Shown one piece after another: positions 1 to 7,003 of a stretch of DNA of 52,304 bases. Where the stretch lies: positions 1 to 52,304 of the forward strand of contig NZ_JAQGLA010000048.1 of NCBI RefSeq assembly GCF_027853915.1, in the 5' to 3' direction. Position numbers and translations under genes: made by a program. Origin of the DNA: Saccharopolyspora oryzae. GTDB lineage: Bacteria; Actinomycetota; Actinomycetes; Mycobacteriales; Pseudonocardiaceae. How positions within the stretch are numbered: the stretch's first letter is position 1; every line of letters starts with the position of its first letter. The notes beneath the pieces were generated by a model. That model saw nothing but the letters and a program-made list of their open reading frames with translations, was not told the DNA's origin and made no database searches.

Positions 1-873
1 CATCACCAGCCAGACGTCGACGCCGCGTTCCACCGGTCGGTCGGCGACCCGATCCTGGTCCTGACGCTGATGGTGCTGTGGGTCTGCGCGACGCTGTTCC
101 ACGAGTTCGGCCACGCCGCGGGCTGCCACTACGGCGGTGCGAGACCGGGCGGGATCGGCGTCGGCATCCTGATCTTCTACCCGGCCTTCTACACCAACGT
201 CACCGACGCCTACCGGCTGGACCGGCGCGGTCGGCTGCGCACGGACCTGGGCGGGATCTACTTCAACGCGATCTTCATCGTGGCCATGTTCGGGCTCTAC
301 CAGGCGACCGGGCTGCCATCGCTGATGGTGTTCATGGTGCTCAACCACCTGCAGATCCTGCAGCAGCTGCTGCCGCTGCTGCGGCTGGACGGCTACCTGA
401 TCCTCGGCGACCTGGTGGGCGTGCCGAACCTGTTCGCGTTCGTCGGCCCGGTGTGGCGGCGGATGCGCGGGAAGCCGGACGACGACAAGGCGGCGATGCA
501 CCAGGCGCTGCGCCCCCGGGTGCAGGTCCTGGTCACGGCCTGGGTGCTGATCGTGGTCCCGCTGCTGATCCTCGGGTTGACGATGCTGCTGATCCGGCTG
601 CCGCTGTACCTGGCGACCGGGACGAGCCGGGCCCTGCAGTACGGCGAGGTCGCGTGGAACGCGGGCGGCAGCGGGCAGGTAGGCGTCCTGCTGATGGCGA
701 TCCTGTCGATGCTGATCCTGCTGGTGCCGTGGGTCGGCGGCACCGCGTTCGCGATCCGGACCGGTCGGCGGATCACCCGGCTCGTGGTCAAGCTGCGGGC
801 TCGGCGGCAGGCCCGGCCGCACGCCCGGCACCGCAAGCGCTCCGGACGCTGGCACCCGCCCAAGGCTGCGTGA
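1..873 (+). CDS. M50-type (site-2-protease-like) membrane zinc metalloprotease, 5' end cut off by the window
   Basis: The reading frame is open from base 1, so the N-terminus lies outside the window; the first internal ATG is at 70. The visible 290 residues hold a HEFGH zinc motif (bases 100-114) at the end of a hydrophobic helix, and about 90 residues later an LDG motif in LLRLDGYLILGDL. These are the paired metal-ligand motifs of intramembrane M50 proteases. Four to six hydrophobic segments follow, including two long ones near the C-terminus, then a basic Arg/His-rich tail. Related proteins are often annotated as putative peptide zinc metalloproteases and can sit in peptide natural-product clusters; whether that applies here depends on the missing upstream sequence. 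A BTAD regulator follows after 234 bp. The family call is firm; the substrate is unknown. Confidence 0.75.
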   Translation, partial: HHQPDVDAAFHRSVGDPILVLTLMVLWVCATLFHEFGHAAGCHYGGARPGGIGVGILIFYPAFYTNVTDAYRLDRRGRLRTDLGGIYFNAIFIVAMFGLYQATGLPSLMVFMVLNHLQILQQLLPLLRLDGYLILGDLVGVPNLFAFVGPVWRRMRGKPDDDKAAMHQALRPRVQVLVTAWVLIVVPLLILGLTMLLIRLPLYLATGTSRALQYGEVAWNAGGSGQVGVLLMAILSMLILLVPWVGGTAFAIRTGRRITRLVVKLRARRQARPHARHRKRSGRWHPPKAA

Positions 874-898
874 GTCCGGTTCGAGAAGGGGGGAGGGC

Positions 899-931
899 GA
901 GCTCCGGCACCGCATGGCGGGACCGGAGCTC
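899..931 (+). terminator. Hairpin after the M50 protease gene
   Basis: Arms GAGCTCCGG (899-907) and CCGGAGCTC (923-931) are a perfect 9-bp inverted repeat with a 15-nt loop, followed by GTCTTTGC. It lies 26 bp after the protease stop and probably terminates that transcript. Confidence 0.5.
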
Positions 932-1107
932 GTCTTTGCTGCACCAGGTGATCTACCTGCAACAACAGGATCAGGAGTCACGTTGGGTAGTCCCGTAACA
1001 GCCGACCGGAGCCACCCGATTGGAGCGGGTGTGGGCACCCCGGTCCCGGTACGCGAACCGGTGATCGGGAGGGGGAAGCCCACTTCAGCTCGGTCGAGGG
1101 GGGAACT

Positions 1108-1878
1108 ATGAGCGGTGGCACGGTGCAGTCGGCGGAACGCCGGCGGACGCGCACGCCAGCGCAGCCCGATCAGCCGTTCCGGCTGACGCTGCTGGGTGGC
1201 TGGGAGCTGCAGGCGAGCGGCGAGGCGGTGGCGATGTCCAGCAGCGGACAGCGCCTGCTGGCCCTGCTCGCGCTGCGCGGGCGCACTCAGCGCGACTACG
1301 CCGCGGGCATCCTGTGGCCGGAGAGCGACGACCAGAACGCGCTGGCGAACCTGCGGACCACGCTGTGGCGGGTGCGCCAGCGGGCCCGGGGCGCGGTGAT
1401 CAGCACGCAGCACGAGATCGAGCTGGCGCCGCTGGTGTCGCTGGACATCGACGGCCTGGTCGCCGCCGGGCGCTACCTGCTGGAGGACGGCTCGGGGGAC
1501 TCGCCGGGCGACTGCGCGGAGATCGGCCGCGACCTGGCGAACCACGCCCCGCTGCTGCCCGGCTGGTACGACGACTGGGTGCTCACCGAGCGGGAGCGCC
1601 TGCAGCAGCTCCAGGTGCACGCGCTGGAGGTCGCGGCGGAGCGGCTGGTGCAGTCCCGCCACCTGGCCAGCGCCCTGGAGATCGCGCAGGCGGCGACCCA
1701 GGTGGAGCCGTTCCGCGAGACGGCGCACTGCGCGGTGGTGAAGGTCCTGCTGCAGCAGGCGAACCCGGCGCAAGCGGTCCGCCACTACCGCCGCTACGAG
1801 AACCTCCTGGACCGGGAGCTGGGCATCCGCCCCTCGGACCACCTCCGCAACCTCGTCCGCCCAGTCCTCACCACCTGA
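1108..1878 (+). CDS. BTAD-domain (SARP-like) transcriptional regulator
   Basis: A 256-aa protein with a short basic N-terminus, an OmpR-type winged-helix DNA-binding domain (about residues 18-105, beginning FRLTLLGGWEL and including the ILWPE turn and the ANLRTTLWRVR helix), and a bacterial transcriptional activation domain (about 112-253) made of TPR-like helices, with ALEIAQAATQVEPFRETAH and HYRRYENLLDRELGIRPS. This is the architecture of SARP-type activators such as AfsR/DnrI N-terminal regions, without an NB-ARC extension. The ATG at 1108 is preceded by a purine-rich ribosome site (GAGGGGGGA). SARP proteins usually activate secondary-metabolite genes; the target here is unknown, but the M50 protease just upstream is the nearest candidate. 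The gene is convergent with ptsI. Confidence 0.85.
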   Translation: MSGGTVQSAERRRTRTPAQPDQPFRLTLLGGWELQASGEAVAMSSSGQRLLALLALRGRTQRDYAAGILWPESDDQNALANLRTTLWRVRQRARGAVISTQHEIELAPLVSLDIDGLVAAGRYLLEDGSGDSPGDCAEIGRDLANHAPLLPGWYDDWVLTERERLQQLQVHALEVAAERLVQSRHLASALEIAQAATQVEPFRETAHCAVVKVLLQQANPAQAVRHYRRYENLLDRELGIRPSDHLRNLVRPVLTT

Positions 1879-1968
1879 TCCCGCCGTCGGGGCCTCCCGG
1901 TGCTCCGGGGCCGAGGGTCCCGACGCACTGGGTCCGGACACGCCGGGGTTCCGACACGCCGGGGGTCA

Positions 1969-1986
1969 CAGTTTCAATTGAAACTG
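1969..1986. repeat. 18-bp perfect palindrome CAGTTTCAATTGAAACTG
   Basis: Perfect dyad in the convergent gap between the BTAD regulator and ptsI. The same 18 bp occur twice more at 14431 and 14472, between divergent genes. It is AT-rich against a background above 70% GC. Confidence 0.75.
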
Positions 1987-2030
1987 CGGAACCAGGTGTC
2001 GGCGTGTCGGGAGGGGACACGCCGGAGGGA

Positions 2031-2078
2031 CCGCAAATTCCATCGAAATCGGACGTGCGATTTCAATGGAATTTGCGG
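2031..2078. terminator. Long hairpin between convergent BTAD regulator and ptsI
   Basis: Arms 2031-2051 and 2058-2078 form a 21-bp stem with one mismatch and a 6-nt loop, starting CCGCAAATTC and ending GAATTTGCGG. It lies 9 bp beyond the ptsI stop and can terminate both genes. It has no real T-tract, as is common in actinobacteria. It resembles the hairpin at 29467-29510. Confidence 0.6.
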
Positions 2079-2087
2079 ATCCCCGGG

Positions 2088-3728
2088 TCAGGAGGCGAGC
2101 GCGGACTTGGCGGCCTTGCGGGCTTCGGCCGGGGTGGACGTGGCCAGGGCTGCTTCGGCGGCTTGGCGGAAGGCGGCCATGGGGTGCTCGGCGAGGGCCG
2201 CGCCGACTGCCGGGACCGCTGCTCCGGCCATCGAGAGGCTGGTCGCGCCGAGTCCGGCCAGCACGCCGGCCAGCTGCGGGTCGGACGCCGCTTCGCCGCA
2301 CACCCCGACCGGTTTGCCCAGTTCGCGCCCGGCCTCGCCGACCTGCGCGATCAGGCGCAGCAGCGCGGGCTGCCACGGGTCGTTGAGCTCGGCGAGCGCA
2401 CCGGCCATCCGGTCCGCGGCGAACACGTACTGGGCCAGGTCGTTGGTGCCGATGCTGACGAAGTCGACGGCGGCCAGGATCTCCGGAGCGCTCAGCGCGG
2501 CGGCCGGGATCTCGATCATCACCCCGGCGCGCGGCAGGCCCGCCGCGCGGACCCGCTCGGCGAACCAGGCGGCTTCCGCCGCGGTGGCGACCATCGGCGC
2601 CATCACGGAGACCTCGGCACCGGAGTCGGCGGCCGCACCGGCGATCGCGGCCAGCTGCCGGTCCAGCAGGTCCGGCCGGTCGAAGGCCACGCGCAGGCCG
2701 CGGACGCCGAGCGCCGGGTTCGGTTCGACGCCCATGTCCAGGAACGCCAGCGGCTTGTCCGCCCCGGCGTCGAGGGTGCGCACGACGACCGGCTTGCCCG
2801 CAAACGGTTCGAGCACCTCGCGGTAGGCCGCGCGCTGGGTTTCCACGGACGGCTCGTCGTCGGCCGCGAGGTAGCAGAACTCGGTGCGGAACAGCCCGAT
2901 TCCCTGGGCCCCGGCATCCGCCGCAGCACGCGCATCAGCGGCCGAGCCGACGTTGGCGATGACCTTGACCGGTTCGCCGTCCGCCGTGGCGCCGATGCCG
3001 TTCCACTCGACGGCCGCGGCCCGTTCGGCGGCCTGCACGGCCACCTCTTCGCCGCTGATCTCCACCTCGCCGCTGTCGCCGTCGACGACGGCGCCGACCG
3101 CGTCGGGCGCTTCGAGCACGCCGCGGACCGCGACCACGGCCGGAATGCCCAGCGCACGCGCCAGGATCGCGGTGTGGCTGGTCGGACCGCCCTCCTCGGT
3201 GACCAGCGCGAGCACCAGCCCCGGGTCCAGGTCGGCGGTGTCGGCGGGGGCGAGGTCGCGGGCCAGCAGCACGCTCGGCCGCTCGAGCTCGGGCACGCCG
3301 GGCGGGGTCACGCCGTGCAGCTCGGCGATGATCCGGTCCCGCACGTCCTGCACGTCGCGGGCGCGTTCGGCCATGTAGCCGCCGGCTGCGCGGAGGGCGT
3401 CGGCGAACCCGTTCGCGGCTTCGAAGATCGCGCGCGGCGCGGGCAGCGAGCGGGCGGTGACCTGCTGTTCGGCTTGCGAGATCAGCGCCGGGTCCATGGC
3501 CATCGCGGCGGTGGTTTCCAGGACGGCCTTCGCGTCGCCTTCGACTCGCGCGGCGCGCTGGAACAGCCGCTCGGCCACGGCGTCGGCGGCGGGGCGGATC
3601 CGCTCGGCCTCGGCGGTCGGGTCGGTCGGCGCGGGAGTGGCGGGCGGTTCGGGCAGTGGATCGGCGACCCGGGCGACCGGCCCCGAGGCGCGGCCGGAGC
3701 TGACTCCGACACCAGTCAAACGCGACAT
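2088..3728 (-). CDS. ptsI: Phosphoenolpyruvate-protein phosphotransferase (PTS enzyme I)
   Basis: A 546-aa protein, slightly shorter than the about 570 aa usual for enzyme I. It transfers phosphate from PEP to HPr, the first step of sugar uptake by the phosphotransferase system, in the cytoplasm. Domains in order: N-terminal swivelling domain with the phosphorylated histidine in GGPTSHTAILAR (His185), then the PEP-binding TIM barrel with GIGLFRTEF, MIEIPAA, GTNDLAQY and the catalytic cysteine in VGVCGEAA (about Cys477). The GTNDLAQY segment deviates slightly from the common GTNDLTQY. The ATG at 3728 lies inside a perfect TGGTCTAGACCA operator core, and the nearest Shine-Dalgarno-like sequence (GGAAAGG) is 13 nt upstream. 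No HPr or EII gene is visible nearby, so this is a stand-alone ptsI. Confidence 0.95.
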   Translation of the reverse strand: MSRLTGVGVSSGRASGPVARVADPLPEPPATPAPTDPTAEAERIRPAADAVAERLFQRAARVEGDAKAVLETTAAMAMDPALISQAEQQVTARSLPAPRAIFEAANGFADALRAAGGYMAERARDVQDVRDRIIAELHGVTPPGVPELERPSVLLARDLAPADTADLDPGLVLALVTEEGGPTSHTAILARALGIPAVVAVRGVLEAPDAVGAVVDGDSGEVEISGEEVAVQAAERAAAVEWNGIGATADGEPVKVIANVGSAADARAAADAGAQGIGLFRTEFCYLAADDEPSVETQRAAYREVLEPFAGKPVVVRTLDAGADKPLAFLDMGVEPNPALGVRGLRVAFDRPDLLDRQLAAIAGAAADSGAEVSVMAPMVATAAEAAWFAERVRAAGLPRAGVMIEIPAAALSAPEILAAVDFVSIGTNDLAQYVFAADRMAGALAELNDPWQPALLRLIAQVGEAGRELGKPVGVCGEAASDPQLAGVLAGLGATSLSMAGAAVPAVGAALAEHPMAAFRQAAEAALATSTPAEARKAAKSALAS

Positions 3729-3741
3729 GGTCTAGACCATA
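3726..3741 (-). promoter_or_regulatory. DasR-type operator (dre) over the ptsI start codon
   Basis: CATGGTCTAGACCATA contains the perfect 12-bp dyad TGGTCTAGACCA, the core of the DasR-responsive element known in Streptomyces and Saccharopolyspora (ACTGGTCTAGACCACT). DasR is a GntR-family repressor that senses aminosugar phosphates and controls pts genes. The site covers the ATG and the region between it and the ribosome site, so binding could block both transcription and initiation. Confidence 0.85.
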
Positions 3742-3938
3742 CCTTTCCGAGGTCTTCTGCATAAGCCTCATCGACGCGGCTCACTCCGAGCGGGAGATCC
3801 CGCCCGACACGGCGCGTCAGATCGACCTTTGCGGCGATCGTAGGCATCCGTCCACCGTTCGGCGCGATGCGGACGTGGGCGCCCCCACACGCGGTGACCT
3901 CAGTGGTTCCTACGTCACCCGAATGTCGCAGCACGATG

Positions 3939-3954
3939 ATTACCCATGAGTAAC
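3939..3954. promoter_or_regulatory. TTACC-N3-GAGTAAC operator-like dyad
   Basis: ATTACCCATGAGTAAC lies 55 bp upstream of the small ORF at 4009 and about 210 bp upstream of ptsI. It shares TTACCnAnGAGT with sites at 8960 and 30336. The regulator is unknown; the shape suits a TetR-type protein. Confidence 0.4.
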
Positions 3955-4008
3955 AAGTGAGTAGCTGTACGGATCCTGGCGGCACCCCGCGAACAGCAAG
4001 CTGTTGGC

Positions 4009-4266
4009 ATGGCACTGAGCACGCAGATCACCGAGCCGACCCCGACCACCGACTGGTTCGCCGAGCCGCTGGCGGCGATCATCCGCCTGTTCTCGGCCCA
4101 GCTCCCGGACGTCCCCGAGAGCTCGGAGAACCCCGACGCCACGACCAACACGCTCCCGCCGCCGACGAGCGAGTGGCCCGACTGGGCGCCCCCCGCAGCG
4201 GGGGAGACGGTCGACACCAGCCTGGCGACCCCGGCCTTCATCCCGGTGGCCCGGATGGCGAGCTGA
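4009..4266 (+). CDS. Small acidic, proline-rich hypothetical protein
   Basis: An 85-aa ORF of unknown function. Codon third positions are almost all G or C across the whole frame, which supports real coding, and a hairpin terminator follows 35 bp after the stop. The protein is acidic and Pro/Thr-rich with one short hydrophobic stretch (about residues 20-30, FAEPLAAIIRLFSAQL) that could form an amphipathic helix. There is no signal peptide or known domain. The ATG has no convincing ribosome site; a leaderless or weakly translated gene is possible. It sits alone between ptsI (opposite strand) and the mycoredoxin gene (opposite strand). It could be lineage-specific or, less likely, a spurious frame. 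Confidence 0.5.
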   Translation: MALSTQITEPTPTTDWFAEPLAAIIRLFSAQLPDVPESSENPDATTNTLPPPTSEWPDWAPPAAGETVDTSLATPAFIPVARMAS

Positions 4267-4301
4267 CCGACGACCGATGCCGACACGAGAGAACCGAACC
4301 T

Positions 4302-4339
4302 GAACGGCCCGTTCACCTCGGAGGAGGAGCGGGCCGTTC
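4302..4339 (+). terminator. Terminator hairpin after the small ORF, built from a GAACGGCCCGTTCACC repeat
   Basis: Arms GAACGGCCCG (4302-4311) and CGGGCCGTTC (4330-4339) form a perfect 10-bp stem. The left arm continues as GTTCACCTCG, matching the GAACGGACCGTTCACCTCG elements upstream of recF at 44493-44617. Confidence 0.55.
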
Positions 4340-4485
4340 GCCGTTCCGGCGGGCCACTGTGGAGCTTCCGGGGGTCCACCGTTCGAGCTAACTTGCGGCC
4401 GGATGCGGATCTTTTCCACGTTGTCCGGCGTCAGACTGAACAGGTTGCTGCTCGCCGGTATCGCGCCACCGACGATCACAACCCC

Positions 4486-4523
4486 AAGGGCCGACCGCAA
4501 CGCCCCCCGTGCGGTCGGCCCTT
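4486..4523 (-). terminator. Terminator hairpin downstream of the mycoredoxin gene
   Basis: Arms AAGGGCCGACCGCA (4486-4499) and TGCGGTCGGCCCTT (4510-4523) form a perfect 14-bp stem around a 10-nt C-rich loop. It is 72 bp past the mycoredoxin stop. Confidence 0.65.
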
Positions 4524-4595
4524 GTCACACCTGCCTTAGAACTCGTTCTCGTCTGGGCACGGCGCATCGAAGGCAAAAATCTTGGTCAAAGGCAG

Positions 4596-4925
4596 TTAGC
4601 TCTCCTTGCGGAGGCCCATGGCCTTCAGCGCTCCGTCGACCAGGCCCGGCTTCTGCTCCGGGAGGAGGTGCGGCGCGTGTTCGCCGACCGCGTCGAGGAC
4701 GGTGCCCGCCGAGGGGTTGACCGCCTGCCACTCGCCGATCACGACCGTCGGGACGGTCTCGTTGCCGTCGGCGATGCTGCGCACGGTCGCCGCCGCCTCC
4801 GCGTCGTCCCAGATGTCCACCTCGGTGAACTCCAGCCCCTGGCGGCGCAGCCCGGCGCGCAGCGAGGTGCAGAAGGGGCATCCCGGACGGGTGTAGACGA
4901 CGACTTCCTGCACTCCGGCGGTCAT
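4596..4925 (-). CDS. Mycoredoxin / glutaredoxin-like thioredoxin-fold protein
   Basis: A 109-aa protein with the glutaredoxin start VVVYTRPGCPFC (redox cysteines Cys16 and Cys19, CPFC), a cis-proline loop ETVPTVVIG, and a C-terminal helix extension. Actinobacterial members of this family (mycoredoxins) reduce mycothiol-mixed disulfides using mycothiol as electron donor, in the cytoplasm. The ATG at 4925 is chosen over a longer frame to 4985 because AGGAGG lies 4-5 nt upstream and the conserved beta strand begins right after it. A SigR-like promoter candidate lies about 40 bp upstream, which fits a thiol-stress role together with trxBA. It is divergent from the TetR gene. Confidence 0.85.
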   Translation of the reverse strand: MTAGVQEVVVYTRPGCPFCTSLRAGLRRQGLEFTEVDIWDDAEAAATVRSIADGNETVPTVVIGEWQAVNPSAGTVLDAVGEHAPHLLPEQKPGLVDGALKAMGLRKES

Positions 4926-4962
4926 GTTTCCTCCTAGATCGCGAACCGGGTCCACGAGCTGC

Positions 4963-4989
4963 AACGCGACGGGCACCCGGTTCATTCGC
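4963..4989 (-). promoter_or_regulatory. Candidate SigR/SigH-type promoter of the mycoredoxin gene
   Basis: On the minus strand GCGAAT (4984-4989), 18 nt, then GTT (4963-4965). The consensus is GGGAAT-N18-GTT, so one -35 base differs. Spacing is exact and the predicted start is about 30 nt before the ATG. Confidence 0.4.
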
Positions 4990-5094
4990 CCCGCGCCCGC
5001 ACCCGGTGCGAACGCGAACCAGCCGAATCGACGCTAGCTCACCCGGTCCGGCCATCCGATGGGACACAATCGCTGCGTCCGGAGGAGGTGCCGC

Positions 5095-5799
5095 ATGACC
5101 GAGGTGTCCAGGCGCGAGCGGCTCCGCGCCGCCACCGAACTGGAGATCCGCCAGCACGCCCGGGTGCTGCTGGCCGAGCACGGCAGCGATGCGGTCACCT
5201 TGCGAGCCATCGCGCGCGAGCTCGGCATCACCGCCCCCGCGCTGTACCGCTACTACGAGTCCCGCGAGGACCTGCTCCGCCAGCTGTGCGACGACATCTG
5301 CACCGACCTCGCCGCCGAGCTGCACGGCGAGTCGGAGGAGGTCGGCGAGCGGTTCCTGGACAAGATCTTCGCGGTGTGCCGCGGGTTCCGCTGCTGGGCG
5401 CTGGCCCACCCGGAGGAGTTCGCGCTGGTCTTCGCCACCCCGCAGCCCGAGGCGGAGCAGCACCGGCCGGACCAGTTCGCGACGGTCTTCCTCGGCCTCG
5501 TCGGCCCGTTCCTCGCCGAGGGCGCGGTCCTGGTGGCCCCGGCGGACCTGACACCGGAGCTGCCGGACCTGTCCGACCACCAGAAGTCCCTGGCAGCGGC
5601 GTTCTCCACCGCGGGCGTGGAACTCCCGCCCGACGCGCTCCGAGCGGACGCGGTCTACTTCCTGCTCCGCTGGTGGGTCCGCCTCTACGGCCACGTGGCC
5701 TTGGAGGTCTTCGGCCGCTTCCCCTTCGACCTGACCGGCGCGGACCGCCTCTTCGAAGCGATGCTCCACGAGCTCACGACGGAAACCGGCCTCGCCTGA
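5095..5799 (+). CDS. TetR/AcrR-family transcriptional regulator
   Basis: A 234-aa protein with an N-terminal TetR helix-turn-helix (about residues 12-58: ATELEIRQHARVLLAEHG, then VTLRAIARELGITAPALYRYYESREDLLRQ) and a helical ligand/dimerisation domain with a C-terminal region typical of TetR_C-like repressors. The ATG at 5095 has GGAGGAGG seven nt upstream; the longer frame from 5059 is rejected. The ligand is unknown. It is divergent from the mycoredoxin gene, sharing a 169-bp promoter region, and convergent with the secreted-protein gene through a strong terminator. Confidence 0.9.
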   Translation: MTEVSRRERLRAATELEIRQHARVLLAEHGSDAVTLRAIARELGITAPALYRYYESREDLLRQLCDDICTDLAAELHGESEEVGERFLDKIFAVCRGFRCWALAHPEEFALVFATPQPEAEQHRPDQFATVFLGLVGPFLAEGAVLVAPADLTPELPDLSDHQKSLAAAFSTAGVELPPDALRADAVYFLLRWWVRLYGHVALEVFGRFPFDLTGADRLFEAMLHELTTETGLA

Positions 5800-5810
5800 C
5801 CAGAAAACGC

Positions 5811-5843
5811 GAAGGCCGCTGCGGGTGAGCCGCAGCGGCCTTC
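5811..5843. terminator. Bidirectional terminator between the TetR and secreted-protein genes
   Basis: Perfect 14-bp stem GAAGGCCGCTGCGG (5811-5824) / CCGCAGCGGCCTTC (5830-5843) with a 5-nt loop, 11 bp after the TetR stop and 41 bp after the opposing stop. Flanking A-runs are seen on the TetR side. Confidence 0.8.
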
Positions 5844-5884
5844 CGCCGACGCCGGCCTGTGGGGTGCTCGGGCCGGCGCGCTCG

Positions 5885-6847
5885 TCAGGGGGTGGTCACC
5901 GAGGAGATCGCACCCTTGTGCAGGTTCTTGATGACGTTGCGGGCGTCGCTGTACTGGTACGAGCCCGATTCGTACAGCACGTAGGCCGCGCCGCCGAACT
6001 CCGTGATGCCCTCCGCCATGCTCGGCGCCCGGTAGCACTTGGTGGACGGGCGGTCGATGTCGGTGGCGCCCTTGTCCACCACGTAGATGTTGCTGCGCTT
6101 GCTGCGGCCGTGCGACGTGGTGAACACGAACTTGTCGCCGGTGACCATGAGGCCCTGGGTCTTCTTCGGCACCTCGTAGGTCTTCTGCTCGGTCAGCGAA
6201 CCGTCGTCGCCGACCTGGTACGACTGCATCGTGCCGCGCCCGGAGTCGTTGAACTTGCCCGCGTAGACGGTGCCGCCGTCCGCGGCCACGAAGGACGCCG
6301 CGGCGACCTTGCGGGACTCGCCGACCTGCTTGAGGTACGGGGTGCCGCCCTTCTTCATCGCGTCGCGCAGCTCGGAGAGCTTGTACTTGCGGATGGTGTG
6401 CTGGCTGCCGGAGTTGCGGCCCTGCACGAACGCCCAGCCCTTGCTGATCGCGATGCCGCCGACGTGCGATTCGGCGATGGCGACCGTGCCGACGTGCTTG
6501 CCGGTGTGCGGGTCGATGCCGATGATCAGCGCGTCCTGCCCGGGCTTCCCGTAGGAGGTCACCAGAAGCAGGTCCTTGCCCTCGCCGTCCCAGCCGGGCC
6601 AGGCGGCCAGGCCCTGCGGGGTCGTCTTGTCCAGCCCCGGCACGGCCGGGCCCTGGCCGAACACCTCGTCGTAGAACTTCGAGGCGGACGGCCCCGGGTA
6701 GAACGCCCCCTGCCCGCTGGCCGCGGACCGGCACGCGATGGCCTTGTCCTCGCCGGCCACCGCCGCGGTCGTGGTCGTCGCCGCGGTGCCCAGCAGCAGC
6801 GCACCGCTCAGCGCGGCGATCGTGACCTTTCGGAGCAGGGGTTTCAT
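5885..6847 (-). CDS. Secreted protein of unknown function, possible beta-propeller
   Basis: A 320-aa protein with an N-terminal basic segment and hydrophobic core (MKPLLRKVTIAALSGALLLG) followed by an Ala/Thr stretch and a likely signal-peptidase site near AVAGED. The mature part has repeated beta-strand patterns such as LLVTSYGKPGQDALIIGID, AISKGWAFVQGR, AADGGTVYAGKF and VTGDKFVFTTSHGR, consistent with a propeller-like fold, and only two cysteines (in AIACRS and TKCYRA), which may form a disulfide. No catalytic motif is recognised. The ATG at 6847 is preferred over a TTG four codons upstream because GAGG precedes it. It sits alone with a 16-bp palindrome upstream. Function unknown. Confidence 0.8.
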   Translation of the reverse strand: MKPLLRKVTIAALSGALLLGTAATTTTAAVAGEDKAIACRSAASGQGAFYPGPSASKFYDEVFGQGPAVPGLDKTTPQGLAAWPGWDGEGKDLLLVTSYGKPGQDALIIGIDPHTGKHVGTVAIAESHVGGIAISKGWAFVQGRNSGSQHTIRKYKLSELRDAMKKGGTPYLKQVGESRKVAAASFVAADGGTVYAGKFNDSGRGTMQSYQVGDDGSLTEQKTYEVPKKTQGLMVTGDKFVFTTSHGRSKRSNIYVVDKGATDIDRPSTKCYRAPSMAEGITEFGGAAYVLYESGSYQYSDARNVIKNLHKGAISSVTTP

Positions 6848-6898
6848 CGGGCCTCGCAAGAGCTCGTCGGCATCGGTTGGTCCCCGGTGGGACGCACC

Positions 6899-6914
6899 GA
6901 ACCGAATTCGGTTC
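6899..6914. promoter_or_regulatory. 16-bp palindromic operator candidate GAACCGAATTCGGTTC
   Basis: Perfect dyad 52 bp upstream of the secreted-protein start, in its promoter region. The binding protein is unknown. Confidence 0.45.
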
Positions 6915-7003
6915 CCGCTCCGGCCGAATTTTTCACCGATCGAGCAGGAGGATGGGCGATTTCGCGCGGAATCACCGATTTTCCACGCGAAACCGCCCTC
7001 TGC

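Larger units (their letters stand above)
4267..4595. other. Intergenic region with two hairpins, no supported gene
   Basis: 329 bp between the small ORF and the 3' end of the mycoredoxin gene. It holds hairpins at 4302-4339 and 4486-4523. Short ORFs here (for example one starting ATG at 4403) have poor codon bias and run into the opposite-strand gene. Confidence 0.6.

Noticed and set aside
914..1111. 65-aa ORF ending in an ATGA overlap with the BTAD regulator
   Set aside because: Its start lies inside the hairpin 899-931, it has no ribosome site, the composition resembles frame noise and the overlap alone is weak evidence.
1314..3764. 816-aa plus-strand ORF opposite ptsI
   Set aside because: Antisense to a certain enzyme I gene; Gly/Arg/Ala-rich shadow translation typical of high-GC DNA.
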